From: an uncultured Lachnospiraceae bacterium
Lineage (GTDB): Bacteria > Bacillota > Clostridia > Lachnospirales > Lachnospiraceae
Assembly: GCA_910586095.1 (NCBI GenBank)
Contig: CAJUHQ010000002.1
Location: 1-64,000 of the forward strand
Direction: 5' to 3'
DNA length: 64,000 nucleotides
The notes beneath the pieces are model-generated. The model was not told the DNA's origin, made no database searches, and saw nothing but the letters and a program-made list of their open reading frames with translations. Numbering within the stretch: the first letter of the stretch is position 1; each line of letters starts with the position of its first letter. This document shows, one piece after another, positions 26,872 through 35,800 of this stretch. The position numbers were made by a program, and so were the translations under genes.

Positions 26872-27016
26872 GTTGCGAACTCCTGTTATTTTATAAAATA
26901 TGCAAAAAAATAGAATATCAATAGTTATTTTTAGTAAATACCTCCATATCTTTCTTCATTTCTACTACATACATCCCACTCTTACAACTACAATACAAAT
27001 CATCTTTTTCTATCTC

Positions 27017-27811
27017 CTAGCCGTTTTTAGCCTTGTTCACACACGCCTCAATTGCATCTATCACAGCAGCGCGAAACCCTTTTTCCTCTAACACTTTAAC
27101 CGCCTCTATAGTAGTTCCCCCTGGTGAACATACCATATCCTTGAGTTCTCCGGGGTGTATTCCTGTCTCAAGTACCATCTTCGCACTACCAAGAACGGTC
27201 TGCGCTGCAAACGCATATGCTTGTTTTCGCGACATTCCTGTCAAAACTGCGGCATCTGCCATCGCTTCAATAAATAAAAATACATACGCAGGCGCACTGC
27301 CTGCTACACCGATAAAAGAGTCTATCAACCGCTCTGGGAGAACGTATGCTCTACCAAAACTACTCATTATCTTCTGTACCAGATCTTTGTCCGCCTCTGA
27401 TGCATCTTCTTTTAGACAAATCCCTGTACAGCCCTCACCTACCATTGCCGGCGTATTTGGCATGCAGCGCACGATTCGTAACTTTTTTCCAAACTCTCCT
27501 TCGATCCAATCAATTGTACGTCCTGCTGCTATGGAGATCACTAGCTTATTTTCATCCACTATGTCTTTAATGGACAAAATGACCTCTGAAAAAAAGATAG
27601 GCTTTACTGCAAGTACAATGATATCAGCCTGCCTAGCAGTTTTTTTGTTATCTATTCCTGTGCAGATATTATACTTATCAGCTATGCGTTTTGCTGTACT
27701 CATCGTTTTGGAAGACCCTATAATCTCCTTTGGCTGACATAGACCTGTCTTTAAAATTCCTTCAATCATTGCAGACGCCATGTTTCCCAGTCCTATGAAC
27801 CCTATCTTCAA
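27017..27811 (-). CDS. proC: Pyrroline-5-carboxylate reductase
   Basis: This 264-aa enzyme performs the last step of proline synthesis, reducing pyrroline-5-carboxylate with NAD(P)H. It shows the Rossmann start IGFIGLGNMASAMIEGIL, the family block RIVRCMPNTPAMVGEGCTGI, and the C-terminal signature ELKDMVCSPGGTTIEAVKVLEEKGFRAAVIDAI. Length is normal. GGAGG precedes the ATG. proA and proB are not in the window. A hairpin repeat (27.9 kb) stands in its leader. Confidence 0.96.
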   Translation of the reverse strand: MKIGFIGLGNMASAMIEGILKTGLCQPKEIIGSSKTMSTAKRIADKYNICTGIDNKKTARQADIIVLAVKPIFFSEVILSIKDIVDENKLVISIAAGRTIDWIEGEFGKKLRIVRCMPNTPAMVGEGCTGICLKEDASEADKDLVQKIMSSFGRAYVLPERLIDSFIGVAGSAPAYVFLFIEAMADAAVLTGMSRKQAYAFAAQTVLGSAKMVLETGIHPGELKDMVCSPGGTTIEAVKVLEEKGFRAAVIDAIEACVNKAKNG

Positions 27812-27895
27812 AAAACTACCTCCTTTTGAGTTCCTATATCTCTTCTTAAACCAAACTCTAAAAATCCACTATGTTCTCTATACTGTATGACAAAC

Positions 27896-27979
27896 ATACT
27901 ATGAAAGTCTTCGACTTTCATAGCATGGATGGCCATGCGGCCCGCTAGACGGCAGGCTGTGCATGATGAGGGTACTATG
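27896..27979 (-). repeat. Dispersed hairpin repeat, family B (copy 1)
   Basis: CTATGAAAGTC-TTC-GACTTTCATAG (27899-27923) is an 11-bp perfect hairpin, followed by GCATGGATGGCCATGC and a GC-rich end. About 80 bp align with 46171-46255 next to the secretion locus; the first arm recurs at 28917. It fills the gap between the rRNA methylase and proC. Confidence 0.8.
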
Positions 27980-27980
27980 A

Positions 27981-28793
27981 TTATTGTCTTCGCTGGCGTG
28001 CTGCCTCATAAATCAATATTGCTGTTGCTACTGCTCCATTGAGCGACTCTACCTGCCCTTCCATAGGAATCTTGACATATTGTGTTGCTTTGTCAGCAGT
28101 CGCACGATTCAGGCCATTTCCTTCATTTCCAATGAGAAACGCTGTAGGCCGTGTGTAATCAGGAACATCATAGTTCACACTATCATCAAGATGTGCGGCA
28201 TACACACAAATATCATTTTCTTTTAACAATTCGATTGTGTTGCCTAGATCTTGTGTCACAAAAAAAGGCATCCTATAAATCGATCCCATTGTGGAACGTA
28301 TGGTTTTTGGATTGAATAGATCGACTGTATTTCTTGTCATTACAATGCCACTTACCCCAGCGCCTTCCCCAGCACGCAGAATCGTTCCTAGATTTCCAGG
28401 GTCCTGCAAATCCTCAAGAAGCAGGAGAAGCGGTGCTTTGCTCTGCATCGAACTCCAGTTTGCCATATATTCTTCCCAAGTATATTGTGGCATAGAAAGC
28501 ACTCCAAGGACTCCCTGCGGCGTCTGGGTATCAGAAACTTTCTGAAAGACTTCATCTGCAAGTAACTCTTTCTCCATTATATTGACCGATTCTCTTACAA
28601 TTTTTTGTATAAATTCTTTCCTTTTATTAAAAAACGTTTCTGAAAAATATATCTCACGAATCCATTCGCGCGGGGCTTCGCGCAGCATTTTTTCCCCTTC
28701 TACTAGAAATACCCCTTCTTCTGTGCGAAATTTTGCCTTTTTTCCCAATGCTACTAGTCTTTTAATTCTATTGTTTGACGAACTTGATATCAT
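27981..28793 (-). CDS. SpoU/TrmH-family RNA 2'-O-methyltransferase
   Basis: This 270-aa protein has an N-terminal RNA-substrate-binding domain (about 1-90, SSSSNNRIKRLVALGKKAKFRTEEGVFLVEG) and a SPOUT methyltransferase domain with its three motifs: LLLEDLQDPGNLGTILRAGEGAG, AFLIGNEGNGL and IPMEGQVESLNGAVATAILIYE. It probably methylates a ribose in 23S rRNA with SAM. The exact nucleotide cannot be told. It lies downstream of ktrA with a large hairpin region between. Confidence 0.93.
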   Translation of the reverse strand: MISSSSNNRIKRLVALGKKAKFRTEEGVFLVEGEKMLREAPREWIREIYFSETFFNKRKEFIQKIVRESVNIMEKELLADEVFQKVSDTQTPQGVLGVLSMPQYTWEEYMANWSSMQSKAPLLLLLEDLQDPGNLGTILRAGEGAGVSGIVMTRNTVDLFNPKTIRSTMGSIYRMPFFVTQDLGNTIELLKENDICVYAAHLDDSVNYDVPDYTRPTAFLIGNEGNGLNRATADKATQYVKIPMEGQVESLNGAVATAILIYEAARQRRQ

Positions 28794-28855
28794 ACTTGTG
28801 TCCTTTCGCCATTTCGCATAATCACCTCTTGTTGCAAAAGTATAGCATAAGCTGC

Positions 28856-29072
28856 CTTATATCATGCAATTTCTGAAATGGTATAAGACATTTCAGAAAT
28901 TGCATGATATAAGTTTACTATGAAAGTCTTCAAATCCTTGCTGTAGGTCTGCGCACGTGCTGCGCTGACCGTATGGCTCCAAAATCCCTGCTTTTGGCAT
29001 TTTGTGTGATTCATAGTAAACCCCCTTCATTCATAGTGGTGTCTGATCACAGACATGGGGGGTTACTATGAA
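28856..29072 (-). repeat. Nested palindromes including a 25-bp perfect hairpin
   Basis: A perfect 25-bp inverted repeat with an 8-nt loop spans 28856-28913. Directly adjoining, GTTTACTATGAA (28913-28924) pairs with TTCATAGTAAAC (29010-29021) around family B-like sequence. A third unit TGTCTG-ATCA-CAGACA (29040-29055) is framed by CCCCC and GGGGG runs. None has a T-run, so they are not plain terminators. Confidence 0.85.
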
Positions 29073-29083
29073 AATAAATGGTT

Positions 29084-29758
29084 TTATTTTGCAAAATGTT
29101 TCTTATTCTGCTCCAAAAGCTTTTCTGCCACTTCATTGCCAGCCATCACCATTAAGTGATCTGTACTTCGGATAATATAATCTGCCGACGGCATAATGGT
29201 CATTTCCTCCTCGTGCTTTTTCTTGATGCCAAGAATGGAAACCTTATGCTTTGCAGCAATATCTGACTCGCGAATACTCTTGCCAACCCACTCTTTTAAT
29301 GGGGGCATCTCATAAATACCAAAAGCACCTGGCAAATCAATATAGTCAAATAGATTATCAAGGCTATAACGCTCTGCCCATTTCTCCGCAATATCTTTTT
29401 CAGGATAAATTACTTCATCTGCTCCGTTTCGCAGCAAAAACTTAGCTTGAATATCTCTAGTTGCCTTACTTACAACTCTCTTTGCCCCTTGTTCCTTTAC
29501 TAAGCTTGTGATCTCAAGGCTGCTTTGAAAATTAGTTCCAATACACACAAACACTACATCAAAGTTTCTAATACCAATCGTTTTTAATACTTCTTCTCTA
29601 GTACAATCTCCGATTCGTGTACTAGTAGCATAAGGAACCATGTCCTCAAGTTTTTCCTCATTCTCATCCACAATCATAACATCATGGCCATTCTCCAAAA
29701 AATTTTGTGCTAAATGATGACCGAAACGTCCCATTCCAATAATTAAAATTGATTTCAT
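29084..29758 (-). CDS. ktrA: Potassium uptake regulatory subunit (KtrA/TrkA family)
   Basis: This 224-aa cytoplasmic protein gates the KtrB potassium channel in response to nucleotides. An N-terminal RCK/TrkA-N domain has the Rossmann motif ILIIGMGRFGHHLAQNFLENGHDVMIVDENEE (1-35), and a TrkA-C domain (about 140-220) ends ...IIRSTDHLMVMAG. It lies downstream of the ktrB gene (about 155 nt) and has a GGGGGG ribosome site. Single-RCK length marks KtrA rather than TrkA of Gram-negatives. Confidence 0.92.
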   Translation of the reverse strand: MKSILIIGMGRFGHHLAQNFLENGHDVMIVDENEEKLEDMVPYATSTRIGDCTREEVLKTIGIRNFDVVFVCIGTNFQSSLEITSLVKEQGAKRVVSKATRDIQAKFLLRNGADEVIYPEKDIAEKWAERYSLDNLFDYIDLPGAFGIYEMPPLKEWVGKSIRESDIAAKHKVSILGIKKKHEEEMTIMPSADYIIRSTDHLMVMAGNEVAEKLLEQNKKHFAK

Positions 29759-29912
29759 TTTTATACCCCCCTAGTATGTGTTGATACTTTAGCACACATG
29801 ACACTCCATATTCATAAACACAATCTTATTATAGATCTATATCTATTCTGCAAATATAACTAAAACCGTTTCTTTAGCAGAAAAAGAACTTATTTTTATT
29901 TAATATCATATG

Positions 29913-31271
29913 TTATCCTACAATAATTTTTTCTTGTGGCTGACGCACAGACGCAGATGTATTTTTCTGTGCAAACACTAATGCAAACGAGAGACTGCCA
30001 ATTCGTCCACAATACATCAAAATAATAATAATAATACGTGATAGAGTTCCCAAGTCCCGTGTGATTCCCGTTGTCATGCCCACCGTTCCAATTGCCGACA
30101 TCACTTCAAATAAAACGTCCTCAAACTGCAATAAAGGTTGTGTTGTCATTATAATCATTGCAGCGGCAATTGCCAATGAAAAATTAATGACCACCACGGC
30201 ATTGGCTTTCTTGACTACTTCGTCAGTAAGACGCCTGCCAAACAGATTGATATCCTCTCTGTTTTGTATCATTGCAATCGCATAAAACAACAATACGACG
30301 ATCGTTGACGTCTTAACACCACCTGCTGTTGAACCTGGGCTTCCTCCTATAAACATCATCACCATCGTCAAAACTTTACCAGAATTTGACAATGCCGCTG
30401 TATCCACTGTATTAAAACCTGCTGTTCGCGGTGTCACTGCTGAAAAAAACGCTCCTAACACTTTCTCCAGAGGGTTCATCCCTGCTAAGGATGCACTATT
30501 TTCTGTAATCAGAAAAAATAAAGTTCCTACTACTGTCAACACGATTGTCATAGATAACACGATCTTGCTGTGCAGTAAATATTTCTTAAAGTGCCACTTA
30601 TTGCGCACGACATCATCCCATACCACAAAGCCAATCCCACCAATTAAAATAAGTGACGCCACCACCACATTGACAAGAACATCCCCCTCATATGCCACTA
30701 AAGAGGAATATGCTTCGTTAATTCCCATCAGATCAAAACCCCCATTGCAAAAGGCAGAAACTGCATGAAAGATTGAAAAGTAAATTCCTCTTGCAACGCC
30801 AAACTGCGGTACAAAGCGAAATGCTAAAAAAATCGCTCCCAACAGTTCAATGCACAATGTTCCCTGCACAATCTTTTTGACGAGACGAACGACTCCCGCA
30901 ATCTCAAGAGCGTTGACACTTTCTTGAAGCTGTTCGCGCTCCTGCAATCCAATGCGCTTTTTAAGTAACACTGAAATAAATGCGCCGATTGTCATAAATC
31001 CAAGACCGCCTATCTGAATGAGGCACAGGATAACAAGCTGACCAAATAGGGTCCAATTTTGATAGGTATCTGCCACTACCAACCCTGTCACACATGTGGC
31101 AGAAGTCGCTGTAAAGAGGGAGCCTATTAGATTCCCCTGTCCCGATCTATTTGATATTGGTAATGTAAGCAACAGTGTCCCCGAAACAATAATGAGTGCA
31201 AAACCTAACGCAATCAAACGTGTTGTTGACTTTTTTACAATACCCTTTTTTTTCTTATCCTCTACTGCCAT
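29913..31271 (-). CDS. ktrB: Potassium transporter membrane subunit (KtrB/TrkH family)
   Basis: This 452-aa membrane protein forms the K+ (Na+-coupled) pathway, with four M1-P-M2 repeats. Selectivity-filter-like segments are ATCVTGLV, FCNGGFDLMG, TPRTAGFNTVD and IGTVGMTTGIT. It works with the KtrA subunit downstream. The ribosome site GGGGG-ATTAGT-ATG is supplied by a family A repeat whose hairpin GCCGCC-TTT-GGCGGC ends three bases before it. Confidence 0.93.
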   Translation of the reverse strand: MAVEDKKKKGIVKKSTTRLIALGFALIIVSGTLLLTLPISNRSGQGNLIGSLFTATSATCVTGLVVADTYQNWTLFGQLVILCLIQIGGLGFMTIGAFISVLLKKRIGLQEREQLQESVNALEIAGVVRLVKKIVQGTLCIELLGAIFLAFRFVPQFGVARGIYFSIFHAVSAFCNGGFDLMGINEAYSSLVAYEGDVLVNVVVASLILIGGIGFVVWDDVVRNKWHFKKYLLHSKIVLSMTIVLTVVGTLFFLITENSASLAGMNPLEKVLGAFFSAVTPRTAGFNTVDTAALSNSGKVLTMVMMFIGGSPGSTAGGVKTSTIVVLLFYAIAMIQNREDINLFGRRLTDEVVKKANAVVVINFSLAIAAAMIIMTTQPLLQFEDVLFEVMSAIGTVGMTTGITRDLGTLSRIIIIILMYCGRIGSLSFALVFAQKNTSASVRQPQEKIIVG

Positions 31272-31277
31272 ACTAAT

Positions 31278-31345
31278 CCCCCATGCCGCCTTTGGCGGCT
31301 CAAATAGAAATGAAAAACGCTGTCTTTTGCGTTTTTCCTATGTGC
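31278..31345 (-). repeat. Family A repeat forming the ktrB leader and ribosome site
   Basis: This 68-bp copy is almost identical to 32464-32530 upstream of pfkA. It holds the perfect hairpin GCCGCC-TTT-GGCGGC (31285-31299), a second AAAAACGC / GCGTTTTT hairpin (31314-31336), and the GGGGG ribosome site at 31278-31282. Confidence 0.9.
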
Positions 31346-31354
31346 ATAAAATAA

Positions 31355-31384
31355 TCCGGGAACCATAACTTATGCATTCCCGGA
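31355..31384 (-). terminator. Terminator after pfkA
   Basis: TCCGGGAA and TTCCCGGA form an 8-bp perfect stem around a 14-nt loop; on the minus strand TTATTTTAT follows. Confidence 0.75.
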
Positions 31385-31430
31385 CTATACTATTGGCATC
31401 TGCCTCTTTGATATATGCACCGCGCTCGTA

Positions 31431-32405
31431 TTAACGCGATAATTTTGTGCTGATATCATATTGATAATCATTGATGCCTTTTTTCATATTCAGCGCTTCT
31501 TCTATATCAAAATCAACAAACTCTCCATGCTTGTATGCAATGACACGATTGGACTTACCATCGCGAAGAGTATCTGCCGCATAAGCCCCCATAATCGATG
31601 CATAGAAACGATCCTTACATGTCGGATTGCCGCCGCGCTGCAAATATCCTAAGATTGTCGCACGTGTCTCAATACCTGTAGCCGCCTCAATTCGTTTTGC
31701 CATCGATGTGGAATGTCCAATTCCTTCTGCATTTATAATAATATGATGCGTCTTGCCTTTCTTTCTGCTTCTGATAATATTGTTAATCAATTCCTGCTCA
31801 TCATAATTATACTTTTCTGGAAGTAGAATATCCTCTGCACCATTTGCAACTCCTGTCCAAAGCGCTATATACCCTGCATGTCGTCCCATTACCTCAATAA
31901 TCGAACAGCGCTCATGTGAAGAGGATGTATCACGCACTTTGTCAATAGCTTGCATTGCTGTATTGATTGCGGTATCAAAACCAATTGTATATTCTGTACA
32001 CGCAATGTCAAGGTCAATCGTACCTGGTACTCCAACTGTATTAATACCATGACGTGCCAACCCTTGCGCACCTCTATAAGAGCCATCTCCACCAATCACT
32101 ACAAGGCCATCAATCCCATGCTTGCGACAAATTTGTGCTGCTCTCTCCTGTACTTCGGGTTCCTTAAATTCCAGACAACGTGCAGTTCCTAAAATTGTAC
32201 CACCTTTTTGGATAATATCAGCTACGCTGTACGCCTCCATATCAATAATCTCTTCATTTAGAAGCCCGAGATAACCACGTTTGATTCCCTTTACCTTCAC
32301 ATTGCTTGTCAGGCTCTTTCTGACAACCGCACGGATGGCGGCATTCATTCCCGGTGCATCCCCGCCGCTTGTCAATACGCCTATTGTCTTGATCTCCTTA
32401 GACAT
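31431..32405 (-). CDS. pfkA: 6-phosphofructokinase, ATP-type
   Basis: This 324-aa glycolytic enzyme phosphorylates fructose 6-phosphate. GVLTSGGDAPGMNAAIRAVV starts the nucleotide site, VVIGGDGSYRGAQ carries the Gly typical of ATP (not PPi) enzymes, and VPGTIDLDIACTEYTIGFDTA holds the catalytic Asp. The usual TIDND reads TIDLD here, a variant I associate with Lachnospiraceae. SHERCSIIEVMGRHAGYIAL is standard. AGGAGG precedes ATG. Single gene between ktrB and dnaE. Confidence 0.96.
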   Translation of the reverse strand: MSKEIKTIGVLTSGGDAPGMNAAIRAVVRKSLTSNVKVKGIKRGYLGLLNEEIIDMEAYSVADIIQKGGTILGTARCLEFKEPEVQERAAQICRKHGIDGLVVIGGDGSYRGAQGLARHGINTVGVPGTIDLDIACTEYTIGFDTAINTAMQAIDKVRDTSSSHERCSIIEVMGRHAGYIALWTGVANGAEDILLPEKYNYDEQELINNIIRSRKKGKTHHIIINAEGIGHSTSMAKRIEAATGIETRATILGYLQRGGNPTCKDRFYASIMGAYAADTLRDGKSNRVIAYKHGEFVDFDIEEALNMKKGINDYQYDISTKLSR

Positions 32406-32459
32406 TTTTATACCTCCTATGCACTATATGAACTTTGCCAAAATTTTCTACAACCTTCT

Positions 32460-32740
32460 ATACTATCCCCCATGCCGCCTTTGGCGGCTCAAATAGAAAT
32501 GAAAAACGTTGTCCTTGGCGTTTTTCCTGTGTGAAAAAAGTCTGCTATGCAGACTTAATAGTTCTTAGACAGTGTCTTTTGCTGCCTTAGAACTATTTTT
32601 CACACTAACTCCCATCTGCCCGCTTTAGCGGGCACTCCAATCAGGATGGGTGAAATTTTATATTTCACACTAATCTCAAATCATGAACGTAAAACTTAGT
32701 ATTTCTCCGAGAAGCAGCCTTTGCTGCATTTTCCGCTTTT
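32460..32740 (-). repeat. Long array of leader repeats between dnaE and pfkA
   Basis: From left: a near-identical copy of the ktrB leader (32464-32530); AAGTCTGC-TAT-GCAGACTT within 27 bp identical to 23690-23716; AATAGTTCT ... AGAACTATT; GTGTGAAA/TTTCACAC pairs; CCCGC-TTTA-GCGGG with TGGGAGTTAG; and AGCAGCCTTTGCTGC also seen at 23735. The remainder to 32898 has no gene. Confidence 0.85.
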
Positions 32741-32898
32741 TATCCATCAATCATTGTAACCTTTTTTTGCCAAGAATACAATACTCTTTGCTAAAAAATT
32801 ATGGTGCTCTGCGCATTTTTACACCTGTATAAAATTTCCACAAAAGCACCACTCTTGTCACACCTATCTGTACTTACTTAAAAATCTTGTGACACTTA

Positions 32899-35800
32899 TC
32901 AGACTACTTTGACATTATCTTCCCCAAACAATCCCCTCAGTCTACTTAACATCTCGCTATCTGCCTTGATATTTTTGTTGGGAGGCAATGTTTTCCTCTG
33001 TCGTGTTTCTTCTATATATATAACAACGCTGTCTATTCCTTCTGAATGATATATAGCATCAAACAGTACTTGTTCCTGTGCTGTATATGTGCTGATATTG
33101 GGAAACTTTAACCACACCTTTTTAGGAATTTCATCAAACAAAACAATCTTTTCACAGATCAGTTTTCCATCTCGCTCTTCCTCTAATGATACTCTTCCCT
33201 CTATAAATACCTTATTTTCATCCAACAATTTTGCAGAATACTTTTCATAGGCATTGGGAAAGATAACAATTTCAATAGAGCCTACTAGATCCTCTACTGT
33301 CACAAACGCCATAATCTGATTATTTTTAGTGTATTTGATTTTTTTATCTATAATCATACCACCAATTGTCTCACTGGCATTATCTCTTACATGTGTAGTT
33401 TTTGTTTCTTCATCCAGATAAAAATCAGATGTCTTGGCTGTAATGTGCCTCTCCCACACTGATTGATATTCTTGCATTGGATGTCCACTGACATAAAATC
33501 CCAGAACTTCCTTTTCAAAGCTTAACAAAAGGCCTTTCTCATACTCTCCTACATCTGGAAAACGAATTTCAAGTTTTTCCTTTTGCTCCTGTGAGACAAT
33601 ATCGAGCAAAGACATTTGTCCTGCCATTGCTCCGCGCTTGCTATGGGTAATCTCATCAAAAATCTGCACATACACACTCATATGCTGTTTTCTAGTTGCC
33701 CCAAAACTGTCAAATGCTCCTGCTTTGATAAAATTCTCTATATTGCGCTTATTGACACCGCGATTGAGCGTCCGTTCCATAAAATCCTTGATCCCCTGGT
33801 AGGGTCCATGCGCTCTTCGCTCTGTAACTATGCTGTCAATAGCGGGACGCCCCACACTTTTAATTGCTGTCAGCGCATAACGTATCGCCCCATTTGACAC
33901 AGAAAAGCCAGCCTCACCCTCGTTGATATCAGGCGGCAAAATAGAAATTCCCATATTTTTGCACACTACAATATAATCAGAAACTTTGGGTGAACAATCG
34001 ATTACAGAAGTCAAAAGTGCTGCCATAAATTCCACTGGATAATAATACTTTAAGTATGCTGTCTGATAGGCCACCACAGCATAGCAGGCGGCATGAGATT
34101 TGTTAAACGCATACTTTGCAAAATCGATCATTGTATCATAAATATGATCTGCTACCTGCGCAGAAATCCCGCATGAAACACAACCTGGAACCCCTTCCGC
34201 TTCATTTCCGTTCACGAAATTGGAACGCTCCTGCTCCATGACATATGTCTTTTTCTTGCTCATGGCACGGCGTACTAAGTCACTGCGCCCCATTGTATAG
34301 CCTCCTAGATCACGTACAATCTGCATAACCTGCTCTTGATATACAATACAGCCATATGTTGTAGACAAGATCGGTTCTAGTTGCGGACACGCATAACTTA
34401 CTGCCCCATGATTATTCTTTCCTCTTATATAAGTAGGAATAAAGTCCATCGGTCCAGGTCGATAGAGCGAAATACCCGCTATCACATCTTCAAGATTCTG
34501 CGGCTTTAACTCTTTCATAAAGTTTTTCATCCCTTGACTTTCTAACTGGAATACACCATCTGTCTTTCCTGTTCCAAGAGAGGATAACACTTTTTTGTCA
34601 TCATAGTCTATTTTATCTACATCTATATAAAGTCCTGTGGTCCTTTCTACATTTTCTACTGTGTCATGGATGACGGTCAACGTTCGCAGTCCCAAAAAAT
34701 CCATTTTCAACAATCCCAACTCTTCAATTGTTGTCATCGTAAATTGTGTCGTAATCGAACCATCACTTCCTCTAGAAAGTGGTACAAACTCGTCTGCTGG
34801 CTTCTGACAGATAACAACTCCTGCCGCGTGCATAGAGGTATGACGTGGAAGTCCTTCAAGTTTTTTACACATATCTATCAAGAAATGTACTTGCTCATTT
34901 TGTTCATATAACTCTCTCAATTCATGATTCATCGAAAGCGCCCGCTCTATGGAAACTGGCTTATTTTGTTCGTTTGGTATCATCTTAGCTGTGCTATCGC
35001 ACAGATTATATGACAGATCTAGAACGCGTCCCACGTCTCTAATCACATTTTTTGCCGCCATTGTTCCAAATGTTACAATTTGAACCACCTTGTCATGACC
35101 ATATTTTTCACTGACATAATCAATAACTTCCTGTCTGCGCTCATAACAAAAATCAATGTCAATATCTGGCATAGACACGCGTTCAGGATTGAGAAACCGC
35201 TCAAAAAGCAAACCATATCGGATCGGATCAATATTGGTAATGTGCAGACAATAAGACACTATTGAACCCGCGGCACTTCCGCGGCCAGGTCCTACTGGAA
35301 TATCATGCTCACGTGCCCAGTTGATAAAATCCCATACAATTAAAAAATAGTCCACATACCCCATTTTTTGAATGACTGCAAGCTCATACTCTAGTTTTTC
35401 TACAAGAGTGCCATCATCCTTTGGATATCGCTCTTGTAGTCCGTCAAAGCACAATTTTTTAAGATATGTTTCCGAATTGTATCCTGATGGCACATCAAAT
35501 TTTGGCAATTTAGTGACTCCAAATTCAATCTCTACATTGCATCTTTGCGCAATCAAGGCTGTGTTGGTGATCGCTTCTTGTGCATAGGGAAAGAGTTCAC
35601 GCATCTCCATCTCACTCTTTACATAATACTGCCCACCTTCATAGCGCATACGATCTGAGTCTGAAACCTTCTTAGCTGTCTGAATACACAAAAGAATGTC
35701 ATGAGACTGTTCATCTTCAGCATATGTATAATGGATGTCGTTTGTTGCCACAAGCGGTATATCCAACTCCTTGCTAAGACGTACCAGTGCTGCATTGACT

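Noticed and set aside
27033-27737. 234-codon plus-strand ORF
   Set aside because: It is antisense to proC; open only because of codon bias in the real gene.
31431-32405. PPi-dependent phosphofructokinase
   Set aside because: GGDGS and PGTID carry the Gly residues of ATP enzymes; the TIDLD change alone does not indicate PPi use.
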